Positions 10,151-22,268 of a stretch of 64,000 nucleotides of DNA are shown one piece after another (position 1 is the first letter of the stretch; the number at the start of each line of letters is the position of its first letter). The notes under the pieces were generated by a model, which saw only the letters and a program-made list of their open reading frames with translations, was not told where the DNA came from and searched no databases. This DNA is from Paenibacillus sp. UNC499MF. GTDB lineage: Bacteria > Bacillota > Bacilli > Paenibacillales > NBRC-103111. The stretch spans positions 124,001-188,000 of the forward strand of contig NZ_FNVF01000010.1 in the NCBI RefSeq assembly GCF_900107975.1, given 5' to 3'. Position numbers and translations under genes: made by a program.

Positions 10151-10500
10151 TGCAGCACCTTCTTCTTCCAAGCATAGAGTAACCCAACACCGAGAAGCAG
10201 GACGAAAATACACATTTCCACCAGTGCAAACAGCCCCAGCTTGTTATATGCCACGGCCCACGGATACAAAAATACGGTTTCCACATCAAAAATGACAAAC
10301 ATTAAGGCGAAAAGATAATACCGGATATTGAACCTGACCTGACCTTCCCCTACCGGCTCATTTCCGCTTTCGTAAGTGGTCGCTTTATCTTCGTTCGGCT
10401 TGTTGGGTCTAAGCCATCTGCCGATCGTAAGAGCTGCAACCGGAAGCAAGATGCCGAGTGCGACGAAAATGGCTACGATCACATACTTTACCGTGTACAT
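10135..10500 (-). CDS. nuoA: NADH-quinone oxidoreductase subunit A
   Basis: First gene of the nuo operon. It is a small three-helix membrane subunit near the quinone channel, 121 residues. The conserved acidic loop [15 protein letters not shown] and the helix [20 protein letters not shown] identify NuoA. ATG at 10500 follows GGAGGCGG. A promoter with an extended -10 box is seen about 75 bases upstream (10576-10605). It overlaps nuoB by 16 bases. Confidence 0.96.
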   Translation of the reverse strand: MYTVKYVIVAIFVALGILLPVAALTIGRWLRPNKPNEDKATTYESGNEPVGEGQVRFNIRYYLFALMFVIFDVETVFLYPWAVAYNKLGLFALVEMCIFVLLLGVGLLYAWKKKVLQWTSI

Positions 10501-10575
10501 CTGATTGAAACCGCCTCCATTTTCATAAGAAATCTTGAATCATCTCATAAAATTTGGTAATGTAATGCCTTTCCA

Positions 10576-10605
10576 ATTATAGCATACGCTCAAAAAATGT
10601 GTCTA
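10576..10605 (-). promoter_or_regulatory. Sigma-A promoter of the nuo operon
   Basis: Reading the minus strand: TAGACA (-35, 5 of 6 consensus), an 18-base spacer and TATAAT (-10), with TG one base before the -10 box (extended -10). It lies about 75 bases before the nuoA start and downstream of the atpC terminator. This suggests nuo is transcribed independently of atp. Confidence 0.75.
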
Positions 10606-10639
10606 ATGAAAATGATTTTAGTTGTAAACGCATTCTTTG

Positions 10640-10683
10640 ACAAAAAATAAAAAACAGAAGACGCATTAAACGTCCTCTGTTTC
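10640..10683 (-). terminator. Intrinsic terminator of the atp operon
   Basis: Immediately after the atpC stop. On the minus strand AAACAGAGGACG pairs with CGTCTTCTGTTT (one G-T pair) around a TTTAATG loop, followed by TTTATTTTTTG. It is a strong rho-independent terminator that separates the atp and nuo operons. Confidence 0.88.
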
Positions 10684-10690
10684 TGCTTGC

Positions 10691-11101
10691 TTATTTTTGC
10701 TCGTAAACCCCGATCCGGTTCAACGCCCGTTTAAGAGAAAGCTCGGCGCGCTGGAAATCAGCTTCGTCTTTCTTACCCGTTAAACGTTTCTCGGCGCGTT
10801 CCTTCGCAGACTTCGCACGTTCGATGTCAATGTCGCCAGGCAGCTCCGCACTTTCCGCCAGGATGACAACCTTATCTTTGCGCACTTCCATGAAACCGCC
10901 GTTCAAAGCGACGATATCTTGTTTGCCATTCTCAAGCTTGATTGTGGCGGGTGCGATTTTCAAAGGTGTCACAAACGGAATGTGGTTCGGAAGAATGCCA
11001 AGTTGGCCTTCGATGCCGTCGACACTTACCATGTGAACATTCTGGGTATATACGATGCGCTCCGGAGTTACGATTTCCAAAAGGAAAGTACTCACGCTCA
11101 T
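10691..11101 (-). CDS. atpC: ATP synthase epsilon subunit
   Basis: Central-stalk F1 subunit that couples rotation and inhibits ATP hydrolysis. The 136-residue protein has the N-terminal beta-sandwich (TFLLEIVTPERIVYTQNV; GQLGILPNHIPFVTPL) and a C-terminal helical hairpin (residues about 90-135). It is the last gene of the atp operon. It is separated from atpD by 140 bases, unusually wide for this operon, and that gap carries three hairpins. ATG at 11101 follows GGGGAGGA. Confidence 0.96.
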   Translation of the reverse strand: MSVSTFLLEIVTPERIVYTQNVHMVSVDGIEGQLGILPNHIPFVTPLKIAPATIKLENGKQDIVALNGGFMEVRKDKVVILAESAELPGDIDIERAKSAKERAEKRLTGKKDEADFQRAELSLKRALNRIGVYEQK

Positions 11102-11111
11102 TCCTCCCCAG

Positions 11112-11228
11112 AACTTTCGCTAGAAAGTTCGTTCGCTTCGTAAGCTTTTCACCTTGTCCAAGAGAGGGCATCGTGAGAGTTCCTCTCTCCGACTCGGATC
11201 AAACCAGGGAAAGCAGGCAGACGCCTGC
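11112..11228 (-). other. Three consecutive stem-loops in the atpD-atpC gap
   Basis: The 140-base gap between atpD and atpC contains three inverted repeats. They are AACTTTC/GAAAGTT (11112-11129, four-base loop), AGAGAGG/CCTCTCT (11161-11188) and GCAGGC/GCCTGC (11213-11228, four-base loop). None is followed by a T-run, so they do not look like terminators. Placed between a high-demand gene and the last gene, they could act in mRNA processing or protection. That function is inferred. Confidence 0.5.
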
Positions 11229-11241
11229 ATGACCCGATTGC

Positions 11242-12669
<1,428 letters not shown>

Positions 12670-12695
12670 TCAAATGCTTAGTTCCGCACTGCGCA

Positions 12696-13559
12696 TTAAT
12701 TCAATGCGTTGGCACCAGCAACAATCTCCGAAATTTCCTGGGTAATTGCCGCCTGACGTGCACGGTTGTAGGAAAGTGTAAGCTCTGCAATCATCTTCGT
12801 CGCATTCTTCGTCGCGCTGCCCATAGCGGTCATACGCGCGCCGAATTCGCTCGCTTTGCTTTCCAGCACGGCGCTGAAAATGACCGTTTCCGCATACTTC
12901 GGAAGCAGTACTTCCAGAACGCCTTCGGCGGAGGGCTCATATTCGTAGGAAGAGACAGCGCTGCTGCCGGACTCCGGCTGCTCGAGCGGCAGCAGTTTTT
13001 TCTCAACCGGCGTTTGCGTAATTGCGTTATGGAACTGGTTGTAATAGACGTACAGCTCGTCGTAATTGCCGTCGATGAAGTTCTGCACAGCGGACGAAGC
13101 GAGCTGCTTGATATCGGCGAACGTCGGAGAATCGCTAAGGCCTGTGACTTCGTCAAAGACCGGGATGTTTCTCCGCTTGAAGAAATCCCTGCCTTTGCGG
13201 CCGACAACGAAAACCGCATATTCATCCGAAGATTTATGGCGTTCACGAATAGCGTTTAACGCCTTCCGAAGCACGTTGGCGTTAAAACCGCCAGCGAGTC
13301 CGCGGTCAGAAGTCAAAACCAGATATCCCGTACGTTTGACTTTACGAACCTGGAGCATCGGATGCTGAACGCCTTTCGAGCCCGCAGCCACACTAAACAC
13401 AACTTCGCGGATTTTGTCCGCATAAGGACGGGAAGCCTCCGCATTGGTTTGAGCGCGCTTCAGCTTGGAAGCCGCCACCATCTCCATTGCTTTAGTGATC
13501 TGCATTGAGCTCTGTTTGCTCTTAATCTGACGCTTAATCTCGCGTATACCCTTAGCCAT
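12696..13559 (-). CDS. atpG: ATP synthase gamma subunit
   Basis: Rotor shaft of F1, 287 residues, with the diagnostic N-terminal coiled coil ([19 protein letters not shown]) and the C-terminal [21 protein letters not shown]. The central Rossmann-like part contains [20 protein letters not shown] at 13559 follows GGGGG and lies downstream of atpA in the normal order. Nothing is unusual. Confidence 0.97.
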   Translation of the reverse strand: MAKGIREIKRQIKSKQSSMQITKAMEMVAASKLKRAQTNAEASRPYADKIREVVFSVAAGSKGVQHPMLQVRKVKRTGYLVLTSDRGLAGGFNANVLRKALNAIRERHKSSDEYAVFVVGRKGRDFFKRRNIPVFDEVTGLSDSPTFADIKQLASSAVQNFIDGNYDELYVYYNQFHNAITQTPVEKKLLPLEQPESGSSAVSSYEYEPSAEGVLEVLLPKYAETVIFSAVLESKASEFGARMTAMGSATKNATKMIAELTLSYNRARQAAITQEISEIVAGANALN

Positions 13560-13607
13560 ACCGTTTCACCCCCTGCAGCTTGATTATGGAATCGCAAATT
13601 CTCATAA

Positions 13608-15128
<1,521 letters not shown>

Positions 15129-15138
15129 TCACCCCTAT

Positions 15139-15687
15139 CTACATTGCTTGAGCTTGTTTCAGCGATTTATCCAAACGTTCGAGTTTGCCAGCCAAACTGC
15201 CGTCGTATAGACGGTCACCGATCCGAACAGTAATGCCGCCAAGCAAGCTCGGGTCGACTACCGTCTGTACACGAATTTGTTTGCCGGTTATACGGCTAAA
15301 GTTGTCTGCAATTTCCTTGACTTGTACTTCAGACAGCGGCAGGGCTGTATGAATCGTTGCGTCTGCCTGGCCAAGCGACTCGTTGGAAATCTGAACAAAG
15401 TCGGACAGTACAATAGGAAGCAGGGATTGCCGTCTTCTATCGATCAGGAGTTTAATCGTATTCATAACGAGCGGAGAAATCCGATCCGCAAAGATGTTCG
15501 ACAATAGCTGACGTTTTGCAGGCACGTCGATATTCGGATGATCCAGAACGCTGCGCAGTTCCGCATGATCCTGGATCGTCTGAACAATCTCGGTCAGTTC
15601 AGTTTCAACTTGAGCGACCGTGTTCTGCTCCTTCGCAGCTTCAAAAAGTGCTTTCGCATATCTTTTCGCTACCACGATGTCACTCAT
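15139..15687 (-). CDS. atpH: ATP synthase delta subunit
   Basis: Peripheral-stalk F1 subunit (OSCP homologue) that connects alpha to subunit b, 182 residues. It begins VAKRYAKALFEAAKEQ and contains the C-terminal LLGGITVRIGDRLYDGSLAGKL segment, both diagnostic for the OSCP/delta family. The ATG overlaps the atpF stop by four bases (ATGA). It is in the canonical order B-E-F-H-A-G-D-C. Confidence 0.96.
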   Translation of the reverse strand: MSDIVVAKRYAKALFEAAKEQNTVAQVETELTEIVQTIQDHAELRSVLDHPNIDVPAKRQLLSNIFADRISPLVMNTIKLLIDRRRQSLLPIVLSDFVQISNESLGQADATIHTALPLSEVQVKEIADNFSRITGKQIRVQTVVDPSLLGGITVRIGDRLYDGSLAGKLERLDKSLKQAQAM

Positions 15688-16169
15688 TTAGATCCCCCTA
15701 CCTCATTCAGGTAATGGTTCACCAATTCTTCCTGTGACTTTTCGTCAACTTGCTTTTCAATAATTTTAGAAGCGATCATAACGGACATGGCGCTAACTTG
15801 ACCGCGCAGTGCTGCAACCGCTTTGTTTTTCTCGCTTTCGATCTCGCGTACCGCTTCTTCTTTCACGCGGTCCGCTTCGCTTTTCGCTTTATCGACGATT
15901 TCTTCGGCTTGCTTGGAGCTCGTCAATTTAGCTTGCTCAATCATTTGGTAAGCTTCTTTACGTGCCTCTTGAATTACCTGCTTCTGTTCTTCGAGCATTT
16001 GCTCGGCTTGAACACGACTTGCGTCAGCAGAGTTCATCTGGTCGGCAATCAGCTTTCTGCGCTCTTCCATCGTTGCGAGCAACGGACCGAAGGCGTATTT
16101 GCTGAGCAGCCAGTATAGAATTCCGAACGCGACAAGCGCGAATACGAACGATTCCCAATTCCAAGACAT
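15684..16169 (-). CDS. atpF: ATP synthase subunit b
   Basis: Peripheral-stalk Fo subunit with one N-terminal membrane helix (residues about 8-25, FVFALVAFGILYWLLSKYAF) and a long charged coiled coil. I use the ATG at 16169 (MSWNWESF) because GGAAAGGAG precedes it; a frame opening at 16214 would add a basic tail not seen in the family. This gives 161 residues. It overlaps atpH by four bases. Confidence 0.95.
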   Translation of the reverse strand: MSWNWESFVFALVAFGILYWLLSKYAFGPLLATMEERRKLIADQMNSADASRVQAEQMLEEQKQVIQEARKEAYQMIEQAKLTSSKQAEEIVDKAKSEADRVKEEAVREIESEKNKAVAALRGQVSAMSVMIASKIIEKQVDEKSQEELVNHYLNEVGGSK

Positions 16170-16279
16170 TCGAGTCACTCCTTTCCGTAACTGTGTGCTG
16201 GGGCGATTCTTCAAGAACCTAATTCATAGCGAAGGCGCGGATGGCTCAGGCCTTCCCCGCCCAACCGAGGCTATGCGAA

Positions 16280-16594
<315 letters not shown>

Positions 16595-16598
16595 TCAT

Positions 16599-17378
16599 TT
16601 AGTGATCTTCATGATGAACGGTAGCTTGGGAAATGTAAACCATGGTAAGGATGGTGAACAAGAATGCCTGGATGGCACCTACGAAGATACTGAAGCCCTG
16701 CCAAACGGCGAGCAGCGGTATTCCTACAACACCCAGCATCATAATGGTGGAGATCAGAACCTCACCCGCAAAGATGTTCGCGAACAAACGAAGAGCAAGC
16801 GTCAACGGCTTGGAAAGCTCTTTAATGATGTTCAGCGGCAGGAAGAACCAGAACGGCTCAAAGTAGTGCTTAAGATAATGCTTCGTGTTCTGTGTCAAAC
16901 CGAGTGTATTCGTCATAACAAACACCATCAGGGCGAGTGCGGACGTTACGGAAAGGTCGGCTGTCGGTGATTTCCACCAAGCCACAGAAGCATGCTTGCC
17001 TGCTTCCTCCAGCTCATGAATACGGGCATCCGTCAAGACTTGCTGACCGAATAGCGTAAATCCATGATGATGGTCGGTTACGATACCGAACGGAAGACCG
17101 AGAAGGTTGGAGACAAAGATGAACATGATTAATGTCAATCCTAACGAAATGTAGGACTTTGCCTTGCTGAGCGGCATCGTACTCGCAATGGTGTTATGAA
17201 CGAACTCAACGACCCATTCCATAAAGTTTTGCAATTTGGAAGGTTTGTCGACGGACAGGTTCCGTACGGACAGAAGAGCCAGGACTAACACAACCACGCA
17301 GGATACGATAATCGCCAAAAAGGTTGAAATGTCAATATCGATACCATTTTCGAAGTGTAGCACGGGAAACTCATGCAT
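16599..17378 (-). CDS. atpB: ATP synthase subunit a
   Basis: Stator channel subunit of Fo, 259 residues with five to six membrane helices. The essential arginine is in LTLALRLFANIFAGEVL (Arg near 196). The C-terminal helix contains GAIQAFLFTILTMVYIS with the conserved Gln. Upstream lies atpI. The insert around residues 85-115 (GFTLFGQQVLTDARIHELEEAG) resembles other Bacillales subunits a. Confidence 0.97.
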   Translation of the reverse strand: MHEFPVLHFENGIDIDISTFLAIIVSCVVVLVLALLSVRNLSVDKPSKLQNFMEWVVEFVHNTIASTMPLSKAKSYISLGLTLIMFIFVSNLLGLPFGIVTDHHHGFTLFGQQVLTDARIHELEEAGKHASVAWWKSPTADLSVTSALALMVFVMTNTLGLTQNTKHYLKHYFEPFWFFLPLNIIKELSKPLTLALRLFANIFAGEVLISTIMMLGVVGIPLLAVWQGFSIFVGAIQAFLFTILTMVYISQATVHHEDH

Positions 17379-17404
17379 TTTCCAATTTCACCCCTTTCCA
17401 TGCA

Positions 17405-17773
17405 TTACGGTTTGTGTGGACGACTCAAAATGCCGACTAGCAAAAGTATAAATGGAACCAAAAAGCAACCAATTATGGTTGAGGCGATATCAAGGTGTTG
17501 TGGAAATTTAAGCGCAATCATAACGGCAAGGAGCACTGTGGCCAGACGGCTTAAAAATCCGAGACTCATACGCTGTGCGCCCCGCTCCGCAACGGTTTTG
17601 CCGATCAAATCGACTCTGCGCTGAAGGAGCAAAGCATTGATGCCGCTTGCAACCGCACCCACTGATAATCCTGCAGCTACCGTACGTACGGAAGGGACAA
17701 GCGCCCAGACCAGTAAACATGCGGCTAGAAGCAGAAGTGCGATACGCATAGCTTTCTTGAGCAGGTCATTCAT
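17405..17773 (-). CDS. atpI: ATP synthase subunit I
   Basis: Small hydrophobic protein of 122 residues with four predicted membrane helices, in the classical position between atpZ and atpB. Subunit I proteins assist assembly of the c-ring in F1Fo enzymes. Sequence conservation in this family is low, so the call rests on position, size and topology. It overlaps the preceding atpZ gene by eight bases, which implies coupling. Confidence 0.85.
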   Translation of the reverse strand: MNDLLKKAMRIALLLLAACLLVWALVPSVRTVAAGLSVGAVASGINALLLQRRVDLIGKTVAERGAQRMSLGFLSRLATVLLAVMIALKFPQHLDIASTIIGCFLVPFILLLVGILSRPHKP

Positions 17774-17999
17774 CGGGTTCCTCCAGAAACTTCTTAAGCA
17801 GCATGATAACCGAAGCGATCCCCGCGAAGAGACCGAGCATCACGCCTGCTACTATCCAGCTTCTCGGACCGCCAAAACGCTGGACTGCGAAGTTCGCGGC
17901 GAAGTAGCCGAGCAGTGTACAGATAGCGATATCAAGCCCGAGAGCGCCTACAAGGCCGGCAGCCCTCCAAGGATTATCGCGGTTTCCTTTGTTTTTCAT
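17766..17999 (-). CDS. atpZ: AtpZ/AtpI-family membrane protein
   Basis: First gene of the atp operon, 77 residues with two membrane helices (about 14-36 and 47-67). The pattern LVGALGLDIAICTLLGYFA followed by a second helix is typical of AtpZ, thought to act with AtpI in c-ring assembly or Mg/Ca transport. The start is the ATG at 17999, with AGGGG eight bases upstream; the in-frame TTG at 18017 is too close to its own GAGG. The operon promoter lies 28 bases upstream. Confidence 0.85.
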   Translation of the reverse strand: MKNKGNRDNPWRAAGLVGALGLDIAICTLLGYFAANFAVQRFGGPRSWIVAGVMLGLFAGIASVIMLLKKFLEEPDE

Positions 18000-18026
18000 G
18001 GCTTTGACCCCTATCAATCCTCATAT

Positions 18027-18056
18027 ATTGTATCGGAGCAAAGTCTACTTTGTCAA
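18027..18056 (-). promoter_or_regulatory. Sigma-A promoter of the atp operon
   Basis: On the minus strand TTGACA (perfect -35), an 18-base spacer and TACAAT (-10, 5 of 6) lie 28 bases before the atpZ start. It is a strong housekeeping promoter for the ten-gene atp operon. Confidence 0.88.
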
Positions 18057-18093
18057 TTCGTATAAAATCAAACATTTCGTGAACAGTATTGCA

Positions 18094-18120
18094 GAAATCC
18101 CTTATATATCAAGGGATTTC
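18094..18120 (-). terminator. Stem-loop downstream of mnaA, possible terminator
   Basis: A perfect ten-base stem GAAATCCCTT/AAGGGATTTC with a seven-base loop lies between mnaA and the atp promoter. There is no T-run after it on the minus strand, so termination would be weak or factor-dependent. It could also insulate the atp promoter. Confidence 0.5.
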
Positions 18121-18196
18121 GGCATTTAAAACCAAACAGTGGAACTGTACAGTGTGACCTTTGTCATTGCATCGTCACAATGTCGAATGAGTTGAG

Positions 18197-19333
18197 CTAA
18201 AAAGAGTCCGGTTTTTCCGTTTTATAGCCGAAATGGTGAAGGATTCCCTGCACGATTCTGCGGGAAGCCTGCCCGTCTCCATAAGGGTTCGCAGCGTCTT
18301 TCATGCGATCATATGTTTGCGGATCGGTGAGCAAAGCGCGTGCGCGCTCGTAAACTTTCTGCCCGTCCGTACCGACCATCTCCAGGTTGCCGGTTTCCAC
18401 ACCTTCCGGACGCTCCGTAGTGTCACGAAGAACCAAAGTCGGAATCCCGAAAGACGGAGCTTCTTCCTGCATACCGCCGGAGTCTGTCAGAATCATGTAA
18501 GTGTGCGGATAAATATTGTGGAATTCGAACACGTCGAGCGGATCGATCAGCTTAATTCTCGGGTGGTTGCCCAGAATTTCATAAGCAGGTTCCTTAACAG
18601 CCGGGCTCGGATGGACCGGATATACGATCGCGACATCCTCAAATTCGTCCGCAATGCGCTTGACCGCGTTGAAGATCTGACGGTGCGGCTCTCCCTGCGC
18701 TTCCCTGCGGTGGGCCGTCATCAGGATGAGACGCTTGCCTTCCGCCCAGTCCAGAACCGGATGGTGGAAGTCCTTCTTCACGGTATACTGGAACACGTCC
18801 GTTACGGTGTTGCCGGTAACATAAATCGTGTCTTCCGATTTATTCTCTCTGCGCAGGTTGTCTGCCGACAAACCGGTTGGAGCAAAGTGCAGATCCGCGA
18901 GGACGCCTGTCAACTGACGGTTCATCTCTTCCGGATACGGCGACATCTTGTTCCAGGTTCTGAGGCCCGCTTCCACATGACCGACTTTGATCTGCTGCAG
19001 GAAGGCCGAATAGCTTGCCAGGAAAGTCGTCAGCGTATCGCCGTGCACCAGAATCAGGTCCGGCTTCGCTTCGCGGAAAACAGGTTCCAGCCCTTGAAGA
19101 ACCCGGATGGTGACTTCGTTGAGTGTTTGACGGTCCTTCATGACGTTGAGGTCAAAATCTGGCTGGATATTGAACAACTCAAGCACCTGATCCAGCATTT
19201 GACGATGCTGGGCCGTCACGGCAACGAGTGATTCAATCTGTTCCGGATGCTTCTGAAGCTCCAAAATAAGCGGAGCCATCTTGATGGCTTCCGGTCTTGT
19301 CCCGAAAATCGTAATGACTTTCAACCTTTTCAT
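18197..19333 (-). CDS. mnaA: UDP-N-acetylglucosamine 2-epimerase (non-hydrolysing)
   Basis: Interconverts UDP-GlcNAc and UDP-ManNAc in the cytoplasm, supplying ManNAc for teichoic acid linkage units or secondary cell wall polymers. Family signatures seen: FGTRPEAIKM at the N-terminus, HVEAGLRT near residue 110, and LTDSGGMQEEAPSFG with the UDP-binding glutamates. The ATG at 19333 is used because GGAGGG lies ten bases upstream; 378 residues, normal. In SLH-protein-bearing Bacillales, ManNAc polymers anchor the S-layer, which fits the SLH protein at 49.9-51.4 kb. Confidence 0.94.
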   Translation of the reverse strand: MKRLKVITIFGTRPEAIKMAPLILELQKHPEQIESLVAVTAQHRQMLDQVLELFNIQPDFDLNVMKDRQTLNEVTIRVLQGLEPVFREAKPDLILVHGDTLTTFLASYSAFLQQIKVGHVEAGLRTWNKMSPYPEEMNRQLTGVLADLHFAPTGLSADNLRRENKSEDTIYVTGNTVTDVFQYTVKKDFHHPVLDWAEGKRLILMTAHRREAQGEPHRQIFNAVKRIADEFEDVAIVYPVHPSPAVKEPAYEILGNHPRIKLIDPLDVFEFHNIYPHTYMILTDSGGMQEEAPSFGIPTLVLRDTTERPEGVETGNLEMVGTDGQKVYERARALLTDPQTYDRMKDAANPYGDGQASRRIVQGILHHFGYKTEKPDSF

Positions 19334-19356
19334 GAACGTACGTCCCTCCAAATTAC

Positions 19357-19986
19357 TTATTTCGTACCGAATAACCGGTCGCCCGCGTCTCCCAGACCGG
19401 GAATGATGTAACCGTGATCGTTCAAATAATCGTCGATAGCGGCCACATAGATGTCAATGTCCGGATGCTCTTTCTGGACGGCTTCGATACCTTCCGGAGC
19501 GGCGATCAGGCACATCAGCTTGATTTGCACGCATCCGCGGTTTTTCAAAGCGGTGATAGCCAGGTTGGCGGAACCGCCTGTCGCCAGCATCGGATCCACG
19601 ACGATCAATTCTCTTTCCTGTACATCTGTGGGTAATTTCACATAATACTCGACAGGTTGAAGCGTTTCGGGGTCACGATACAGCCCGATATGACCTACTT
19701 TCGCGGCCGGAATCAGATTCAGAATCCCGTCCACCATGCCTAGCCCTGCGCGAAGAATCGGGATAATGCCGAGCATGCGTCCGGAAATAATCCGGCAGTC
19801 CGCGGTCGCTACAGGCGTTTTGACCTGTATGTTCTCCAGCTGGATGTTACGCGTAATCTCGTACGCCATCAAAGTGGCGACTTCATCCACCAATTCACGG
19901 AAATCCTTGGTTTTCGTATTTACGTCTCTTATGTATGTGAGTTTGTGCTGAATCAAGGGGTGGTCGCAAATGAACACCTTACTCAT
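19357..19986 (-). CDS. upp: Uracil phosphoribosyltransferase
   Basis: Salvages uracil with PRPP to UMP. The 209-residue protein has the PRPP-binding loop [11 protein letters not shown] and the uracil-binding C-terminal [13 protein letters not shown]. The start at the ATG at 19986 ([16 protein letters not shown]) is the canonical N-terminus and is preceded by GGGAGGAA. A TATAAT box occurs at 20053-20058 on the minus strand, but no good -35 box is seen. The glyA-upp order matches B. subtilis. Confidence 0.97.
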   Translation of the reverse strand: MSKVFICDHPLIQHKLTYIRDVNTKTKDFRELVDEVATLMAYEITRNIQLENIQVKTPVATADCRIISGRMLGIIPILRAGLGMVDGILNLIPAAKVGHIGLYRDPETLQPVEYYVKLPTDVQERELIVVDPMLATGGSANLAITALKNRGCVQIKLMCLIAAPEGIEAVQKEHPDIDIYVAAIDDYLNDHGYIIPGLGDAGDRLFGTK

Positions 19987-20147
19987 AGTATTCCTCCCGA
20001 ATATCGATCTGGCTGATCTGGATGTCTTTCCAACTTTCCACAAACCTCGTCCATTATATCATATGTCTGTTTATATATCCTCCCCAAAAAGCACACTCTC
20101 TTATGACAAGAATCTGCTTTTGTATGAACAATCCGTCTACTTTTTTT

Positions 20148-20177
20148 CATAAAAAAAGGAACCCCCTGCGGGTTCCC
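20148..20177 (-). terminator. Intrinsic terminator after glyA
   Basis: On the minus strand GGAACCC/GGGTTCC with a five-base loop is followed by a run of seven T. It lies about 50 bases after the glyA stop and upstream of upp, so upp likely has its own promoter. Confidence 0.85.
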
Positions 20178-20226
20178 GGATTAACTAGCCGCCCGCTGAT
20201 AAAGCAGGCTATTTATAAGGAAAGAA

Positions 20227-21477
20227 TTAATATTCCAATCCCGTGTAAAGCGGGAATTTGGAGGTAACTTCTTTGACGAGTCCACGGGCTTGGTCGTGAA
20301 CGGCGGAATCGCTCGGATTTTTAAGCGTAAGGGCGATAATCTTGGCGATTTGCTTCATGGCTTCCGTATCCATTCCACGGGAAGTCGCGGCAGGCGTACC
20401 GATACGGATACCGCTCGTTACGAAAGGACTAGTCGGATCGAACGGAATCGCGTTCTTATTGACGGTTACGCCGACTTCGTCAAGCAGATGCTCGGCGTCT
20501 TTACCCGTGATGTTCAGGCTGCGCAGGTCGATCAAGATCAAGTGATTGTCCGTGCCGCCGGAAACGAGGTCGATTCCTTCGGCCGTCAAACCTTCCGCCA
20601 GCGCTTTGGCATTATCGATAACGTTCTTTCCGTACGTCTTGAAGTCGGCTTGCAGAGCTTCACCCAGCGCAACGGCTTTGGCGGCGATGATGTGCATGAG
20701 CGGTCCGCCCTGGGAACCCGGGAATACGGCCTTGTCGATGGCGGCGGCCCAAGGCTTGCGGCACAGGATCAAACCGCCGCGCGGTCCGCGGAGCGTTTTG
20801 TGAGTCGTCGTCGTGACAAAGTGAGCATGCGGAACCGGATTCGGGTGCAGACCTGCCGCAACAAGACCCGCGATGTGAGCCATGTCGACCATGAACAAGG
20901 CGCCCACTTCGTTCGCGATTTGGCCCAGCTTCTCGAAATCGATGATACGCGGGTAAGCACTTGCCCCTGCAACGATCAGGCGGGGTCTATGTTTGAACGC
21001 CGCTTTGCGGACATCATCGTAATCGATACGGGAATCCTTCTCGCTTACTCCGTAAGCTACGAAGTTATAGAGGATGCCGGACGCGTTGACGGGGCTGCCG
21101 TGTGTCAAGTGTCCGCCGTGCGCCAGGTTCATACCGAGAACGGTATCGCCCGGTTTCAGCGCGGCCAGGTAAACGGCCATATTCGCTTGAGCGCCGGAGT
21201 GAGGCTGTACATTGGCATGCTCGGCCCCGAAAAGTTCTTTCGCACGGTCACGCGCGATATCTTCGACGATATCGACGTACTCGCAGCCGCCGTAATAGCG
21301 CTTGGACGGATAGCCTTCCGCGTATTTGTTCGTCAGCACGGTGCCCATAGCTTCAAGAACCGCCTGGCTTACAAAGTTCTCGGAAGCGATCAGCTCGATT
21401 TTGTCGCGTTGACGGCCAAGCTCCAGGTTCATAGCCTCAACGATTTTCGGGTCCTGTTTGCGCAAAAATTCTACCAT
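20227..21477 (-). CDS. glyA: Serine hydroxymethyltransferase
   Basis: PLP enzyme converting serine and tetrahydrofolate to glycine and methylene-THF. The 416 residues include the PLP-lysine motif [15 protein letters not shown] (Lys near residue 226), the N-terminal ELIASENF-like segment (here [19 protein letters not shown]) and [18 protein letters not shown] at 21477 is preceded by GGGAGG. A perfect 15-bp stem-loop lies 52 bases upstream in the leader (21529-21570). Confidence 0.98.
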   Translation of the reverse strand: MVEFLRKQDPKIVEAMNLELGRQRDKIELIASENFVSQAVLEAMGTVLTNKYAEGYPSKRYYGGCEYVDIVEDIARDRAKELFGAEHANVQPHSGAQANMAVYLAALKPGDTVLGMNLAHGGHLTHGSPVNASGILYNFVAYGVSEKDSRIDYDDVRKAAFKHRPRLIVAGASAYPRIIDFEKLGQIANEVGALFMVDMAHIAGLVAAGLHPNPVPHAHFVTTTTHKTLRGPRGGLILCRKPWAAAIDKAVFPGSQGGPLMHIIAAKAVALGEALQADFKTYGKNVIDNAKALAEGLTAEGIDLVSGGTDNHLILIDLRSLNITGKDAEHLLDEVGVTVNKNAIPFDPTSPFVTSGIRIGTPAATSRGMDTEAMKQIAKIIALTLKNPSDSAVHDQARGLVKEVTSKFPLYTGLEY

Positions 21478-21528
21478 CTATAACAACCTCCCATGAATTT
21501 AAAATCACAACCAGTTTCGCTTTGTACG

Positions 21529-21570
21529 AGCCGCGATAAGCGGCGGTAAAATTCCCCGCTTATCGCGGCT
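21529..21570 (-). promoter_or_regulatory. Perfect 15-bp stem-loop in the ywlG-glyA interval
   Basis: AGCCGCGATAAGCGG and its exact complement flank a 12-base loop, between the ywlG stop (21580) and the glyA start (21477). There is no T-run on either side, so it is not a standard terminator. It could be a processing site, an mRNA stabiliser or part of a glyA leader regulator. It does not match the THF, glycine or purine riboswitch layouts that I know. Confidence 0.55.
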
Positions 21571-21579
21571 TAAGGTGCA

Positions 21580-22239
21580 TTACTCACAGGTGCCGCTGTC
21601 TTCAGCGCCTCCCGAAACCGTGCCGGCAGGCGCGCCGGCGCCGGCGAATACGGGAATGCCCGGACTTTCCGGCACGGCTTCGTACACGGCCCGCTGTCCG
21701 CCGATCAGCTTCGGACGCGTGTAGGCCATCGTCACGTGCGCCTCGCCCACCTGTTTCACGGGCGGACGCACAGGGACGGCAACCCGGCGGAGGTGCATGC
21801 CGATCAGGGTGTCGCCGATGTCGATGCCCGCATGGGCGGCGATCTCTTCCACGACGCATGCGCGTTCCAGGTGCCGGTAAGCATGGGCGGCCATCGAGCC
21901 GCCGGCTTTGGGCACCGGCACCACATTCACCGGCTCCAGCCGGGGGTCTTGCTCCAGCAGCGCTTCTTCGACGACAAGCGCGCGGTTTAAATGCTCGCAG
22001 CACTGGAAGGCGAGCCGCAGCCCGTGTTCTTCCGCCACCTGGACCGCGGCGGCAAAAATGCGCTCGGCCGCTTCCGGCGTGCCGGACGTGCCGATTCTCT
22101 GGCCCCGTACCTCACTCGTCGAGGTACCGAAAACGACGATCTGGCCGCGCTTCAAGCCGCCGGCTTCGATCAGCGCCCGGAAATTGGCCTCGACCGCAGG
22201 CCCTATTCCGTCCAGCCAAGCTTTCTCACCGTCATTCAT
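21580..22239 (-). CDS. ywlG: TIGR01440/UPF0340 family protein (YwlG-like)
   Basis: Conserved Bacillales protein of unknown biochemical function, located between glyA and rpiB exactly as ywlG in B. subtilis. The 219 residues contain the family segments [32 protein letters not shown] and [17 protein letters not shown]. The C-terminal 35 or so residues, rich in Gly/Ala/Pro, exceed the roughly 180-residue B. subtilis protein. GC content of the gene is visibly higher than that of its neighbours. No catalytic role is assigned. Confidence 0.85.
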   Translation of the reverse strand: MNDGEKAWLDGIGPAVEANFRALIEAGGLKRGQIVVFGTSTSEVRGQRIGTSGTPEAAERIFAAAVQVAEEHGLRLAFQCCEHLNRALVVEEALLEQDPRLEPVNVVPVPKAGGSMAAHAYRHLERACVVEEIAAHAGIDIGDTLIGMHLRRVAVPVRPPVKQVGEAHVTMAYTRPKLIGGQRAVYEAVPESPGIPVFAGAGAPAGTVSGGAEDSGTCE

Positions 22240-22268
22240 ACGATCACCTCCATTTAAAATAGAGCTCC

